Source: Shewanellaceae bacterium UBA2521 (GTDB lineage Bacteria > Pseudomonadota > Gammaproteobacteria > Enterobacterales > Shewanellaceae). From it: a stretch of DNA of 16,619 nucleotides. Location of the stretch: NCBI GenBank assembly GCA_002341165.1, contig DDNL01000029.1, positions 1-16,619 of the forward strand, given 5' to 3'. Of the stretch, positions 13,783 through 16,619 are shown in pieces. Both the position numbers and the translations under genes were made by a program. The notes beneath the pieces were generated by a model. That model was not told the DNA's origin. It worked only from the letters and a program-made list of their open reading frames with translations, and made no database searches. Positions within the stretch are counted from its first letter, which is position 1. Every line of letters begins with the position of its first letter.

Positions 13783-15066
13783 TTACCCATTTAAAGCACG
13801 ATTTTCTTGCTGAATATATTCAGGTAGAACACGAACACGCTTGATCATGTTATCTCGTACATCAATGATCTCCATAGGATAACCATGCACCCGCAAGCTG
13901 GTTTGAGGCTTGGGCATATCTTCTAGATATTCAAGGATTAAACCGTTCAAGGTTTTAGGACCATCAATCGGCATACTCCACTTCATTTCTTTATTGAGCT
14001 CTCGCAAATAAACGCTGCCATCAATCAAGATACTACCGTCTTGCTGCGGACAAATATCAAGAGGCTGATCTTGTGGCAAAGCTGAAAAGTCGCCCACAAT
14101 CTCTTCTAGAATATCTTCAAGAGTAATCAGACCTTGTATATCACCATATTCATCAACAACAAAACCTGTACGCACTTTCTTCATCTGAAAGTGATAAAGC
14201 TGCACATTAAGCTGCGTATTTTCTGGTACAAAGTAAGGTTGGCGCATCAATTTAATCAGCGCTGATTTGGATAAAACCTGTTTTGCCATCAAACGCACAA
14301 GATCTTCTAAGTGCAGGAGTCCAACAATGTTGTCTATCGTATCTCTATAGACAACAATACGAGAGTAAGGGCTGCGACCAATGATTTTAAGTAGATGAAT
14401 CATATCATCATTAATGTTCAAACTATAAAAATCTGCGCGCTGTACCATGATGTCATCTACGCTCACTGTTTCTAAGTCCAGCACAGACAAAAGCATTTCC
14501 TTATTTTTATTGGGCAACGTATTTTTAGACTCTTGTACAATAGTTTTAATTTCATCGGTGCTGAGGTTTTCTTCGTTACCTTGAGAAGATAAACCCATCA
14601 ACCTTAACAAGCCACCCGAGAAAAAGTTTAACACACGCACTAAAGGCGAAAATACAAACATCAGCGCAGTAAGAATATAACTTGATGGAAAAGCTAACTT
14701 CTCTGGATACAAAGCAGCAACCGTTTTCGGCGTCACTTCAGCAAAAATCAACACCACAAGAGTAAGTACACCTGTAGAGAGCGCGATACCTAAATCGCCA
14801 AAAAGCCTTAAACCAATAATGGTTGCAATAGATGAAGCGAGAATATTCACCAAGTTATTGCCAATAAGAATTAAACCAATGAGTCGCTCTGGTTTTTGTA
14901 ACAAAGCCAGCGCGTACTGAGCCCCTTTTTGATTTTTCTTGGCAAGGTGGCGCAAACGGTAACGATTTAATGCCATCATGGCTGTTTCTGAACCAGAAAA
15001 GTAAGCTGACATAATAATCAAACCTACAAGAACTAAAAATAACGTTGTGGTTGAGATAGTATCCAA
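13783..15066 (-). CDS. yfjD: CNNM/CorC-family membrane protein YfjD
   Basis: A 427-aa inner-membrane protein matching E. coli YfjD along its whole length. Residues 1-170 form the DUF21 (CNNM) membrane domain with SAYFSGSETAMMALNRYRL and LIGNNLVNILAS. A CBS pair (about 205-330) has VDDIMVQRADF and VVDEYGDIQGLITLEDILEE. A CorC_HlyC C-terminal domain (about 345-415) includes DGSILIDGSVYLRELNK. CNNM/CorC relatives move or sense Mg2+ or other divalent ions; the E. coli protein is not firmly assigned. The start is TTG at 15066: MDTISTTTL aligns with E. coli MEHISTTTL, and AGGAA sits 5 nt upstream. It follows ypjD by 41 bp. Confidence 0.93.
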   Translation of the reverse strand: MDTISTTTLFLVLVGLIIMSAYFSGSETAMMALNRYRLRHLAKKNQKGAQYALALLQKPERLIGLILIGNNLVNILASSIATIIGLRLFGDLGIALSTGVLTLVVLIFAEVTPKTVAALYPEKLAFPSSYILTALMFVFSPLVRVLNFFSGGLLRLMGLSSQGNEENLSTDEIKTIVQESKNTLPNKNKEMLLSVLDLETVSVDDIMVQRADFYSLNINDDMIHLLKIIGRSPYSRIVVYRDTIDNIVGLLHLEDLVRLMAKQVLSKSALIKLMRQPYFVPENTQLNVQLYHFQMKKVRTGFVVDEYGDIQGLITLEDILEEIVGDFSALPQDQPLDICPQQDGSILIDGSVYLRELNKEMKWSMPIDGPKTLNGLILEYLEDMPKPQTSLRVHGYPMEIIDVRDNMIKRVRVLPEYIQQENRALNG

Positions 15067-15107
15067 AGTGATTCCTATAAGTTAAAACGACATTCTATAG
15101 ACATGCA

Positions 15108-15896
15108 TCAAACTAAAACGAACTCTTTCACAATACGCGCTCCAAAGTACGCCAGTGTCAGCAAAGTTCCCCCTGATAAGGTGAATATAACCGCCGCACG
15201 TGGGGTGCATCCATATCGGTAATGCTTCCAAAGCATCATCACATAAATGAGCCAAGCTAATAAAGAAAGAACCGTTTTGTGCCCGATCCCTTGTCCAAAC
15301 AGTTGATCTAAAAAGACAAAGCCCGTAACAAGGCTTAAACTCAGTAGCACAATACCTAACATCACTAGGGTCAATACATGCTTTTCAACGGTGAGTAGTG
15401 GAGGTAACCAAGCATTTAAGACCAAGCGTTTTTGTTTGAGTAAATGCTGAGTGATTTGCAGTTGAATCGCATACAAAGCTGAAATCATCAAAATACTATA
15501 AGCAACAAGACTTAAAGCTACATGCACCAAAATTTCTGGATGCATATCAAAGTGCGTCATATATTCTGGAGGTAAAAACCATAAAATCGATACCGATAAA
15601 ATGGAGCATAAATACACCGCTGGCACCACAGTTACAATTTTCAGACGAAACATGAATGAAGTGAAGGCTAAACTGATCACCCAATTGATCGTCGAGACCA
15701 CATTTGTGATAGATAGGTTTTGGCCATAAGGTGTAAAAATCGCAGCGTTAAGACTCATACCATGCATGATCACAGCAATGCCTGCAAAGCTCATGATAAA
15801 TCGCCGCTGAAGCCCCTCTGGACGGAAAAAGCCTTTGACGACAAAAGCTAAGGCAGCCACATAACCCAAAATGGCTATGGTTGAAAAGATACTCAT
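15108..15896 (-). CDS. ypjD: Inner-membrane protein YpjD, CcsA/cytochrome c assembly fold
   Basis: A 262-aa integral membrane protein with about eight helices, co-linear with E. coli YpjD (263 aa). Conserved segments are HGMSLNAAIFTPYGQNLSITN, MHPEILVHVALSLVAYSIL with its His, ALYAIQLQITQHLLK and the closing ILTLAYFGARIVKEF (here LLTLAYFGARIVKEF). It belongs to the CcsA/HemX-like fold, but the WWD heme motif of true CcsA is not seen, so a haem role is not shown. A GTG at 15908 is in frame; I prefer the ATG at 15896 because MSIFSTIAI aligns with the E. coli start MPVFALLAL. No good Shine-Dalgarno supports either. It is the first gene of the ypjD-yfjD operon, divergent from ffh. Confidence 0.92.
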   Translation of the reverse strand: MSIFSTIAILGYVAALAFVVKGFFRPEGLQRRFIMSFAGIAVIMHGMSLNAAIFTPYGQNLSITNVVSTINWVISLAFTSFMFRLKIVTVVPAVYLCSILSVSILWFLPPEYMTHFDMHPEILVHVALSLVAYSILMISALYAIQLQITQHLLKQKRLVLNAWLPPLLTVEKHVLTLVMLGIVLLSLSLVTGFVFLDQLFGQGIGHKTVLSLLAWLIYVMMLWKHYRYGCTPRAAVIFTLSGGTLLTLAYFGARIVKEFVLV

Positions 15897-15945
15897 GTTG
15901 TTATCCACATTTGTGCCACGTCATCTCCTGTAAATGAGAATAATA

Positions 15946-15974
15946 ATTATATCATGTTCATGCCTAGCTGACAC
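15946..15974 (-). promoter_or_regulatory. Promoter of ypjD-yfjD
   Basis: On the minus strand TATAAT (15951-15946) is preceded by TGA, an extended -10, and by GTGTCA (15974-15969) at 17 nt, a 4/6 match to the -35. The predicted start is near 15939, with a leader of about 43 nt to the ATG. Confidence 0.6.
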
Positions 15975-16048
15975 TAAGCTGCGTGATTTTTATCTTATAC
16001 ATAACAAATCTTACACTTCTGTAGCTCTAGGTGTACCACAACCATCGA

Positions 16049-16116
16049 TTGACAACAAATAAAAATTACGTAAAACGATTACAACACTAGGTAATTAGTA
16101 CGATTATCAGTATAAT
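16049..16116 (+). promoter_or_regulatory. Candidate promoter elements of ffh
   Basis: A perfect TTGACA at 16049-16054 has TAAAAC (4/6) 16 nt downstream at 16071. A separate perfect TATAAT at 16111-16116 lacks a good -35. Either could drive ffh; the second gives a leader of about 30 nt. Confidence 0.4.
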
Positions 16117-16152
16117 ATCAAACAAATTTTACACATCTCAAGGCATTAGATC

Positions 16153-16619
16153 ATGTTTCAAAATTTAAGCGATCGTTTATCTAAAACACTTAACACTATT
16201 CGTGGTCGTGGTCGATTAACGGATGAAAATATCAAAGAAACTTTACGCGAAGTACGCATGGCTCTACTTGAAGCGGATGTGGCTTTACCTGTTGTTAGAA
16301 CATTTATTAAACAAATCAAAGAAAAAGCAGTAGGGCACGAAGTTTCTAAAAGCCTCACACCTGGACAAGAATTTGTCAAAATTGTTCAGAAAGAACTTGA
16401 GCAGATGATGGGTGAGGTCAATGAAGATCTCAACCTAAAAACACAACCTCCAGCTGTAGTCCTCATGGCTGGTCTACAAGGTGCTGGTAAAACAACGAGT
16501 GTCGCAAAGCTCGCTAAGTTTCTTATCGAAAGACACAAAAAAAAAGTTATGGTGGTCAGTGCCGATATCTATCGCCCTGCTGCCATCAAACAGCTTGAGA
16601 CTCTTGCTCATGAAGTAGG
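16153..16619 (+). CDS. ffh: Signal recognition particle GTPase Ffh, 5' part
   Basis: The first 155 codons of Ffh, cut by the right window edge. Ffh binds signal sequences and 4.5S RNA and targets inner-membrane proteins to FtsY. The N domain (MFQNLSDRLSKTLNTIRGRG to about residue 85, with EVRMALLEADVALPVV) leads into the G domain, with the P-loop GLQGAGKTT near 111-119 and SADIYRPAAIKQL near 136-148. AAGGC lies about 9 nt before the ATG. In E. coli, too, ffh is divergent from ypjD. Distal GTPase motifs and the M domain are outside the window. Confidence 0.97.
   Translation, partial: MFQNLSDRLSKTLNTIRGRGRLTDENIKETLREVRMALLEADVALPVVRTFIKQIKEKAVGHEVSKSLTPGQEFVKIVQKELEQMMGEVNEDLNLKTQPPAVVLMAGLQGAGKTTSVAKLAKFLIERHKKKVMVVSADIYRPAAIKQLETLAHEV

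Overview
The window looks like an AT-rich gammaproteobacterial chromosome segment. The housekeeping proteins (LepA, LepB, RNase III, Era, PdxJ, YfjD, YpjD, Ffh) match the E. coli family members closely. Two conserved gammaproteobacterial gene orders are present: lepA-lepB-rnc-era-recO-pdxJ, and ffh divergent from ypjD-yfjD. The genus cannot be told from the sequence alone.

Layout. 1-400: intergenic, with a terminator for a gene left of the window and a possible broken small secreted ORF. 401-1662 (minus): a tandem pair of secreted DUF4402-like paralogues. 1929-2723 (plus): a secreted protein that resembles the ADP-ribosyltransferase fold but lacks the usual catalytic residues. 2811-3203 (minus): a MerC-family membrane protein. 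3438-4112 (minus): a secreted coiled-coil protein of unknown role. 4377-10128 (plus): the compact lepA-lepB-rnc-era-recO-pdxJ operon, with short gaps or overlaps, which links elongation, protein export, RNA processing, ribosome assembly, recombination repair and vitamin B6 synthesis. The acpS gene that follows pdxJ in E. coli is not here.

10129-13782 is an accessory segment between the two conserved clusters. It holds a 53-aa ORF flanked by two similar AGACACC...GGTGTCT stem elements and preceded by a perfect 17-bp palindrome. It also holds a pyrimidine-rich tract, a frameshifted Ig-like (Big_2-like) relic, and a large lipoprotein with a DUF5077-like plus DUF3472-like core and an 18-bp tandem repeat. 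A further structured-RNA-like element, a possible gene relic and two terminators complete it.

13783-15896 (minus) is a ypjD-yfjD membrane-protein operon with a good extended -10 promoter. 16153-16619 (plus) is the start of ffh, cut by the window edge.

The most unusual material is the accessory segment (RNA-like elements, lipoprotein, relics) and the degenerate ART-like protein. No CRISPR array, tRNA, rRNA, transposase or clear defence system was seen.
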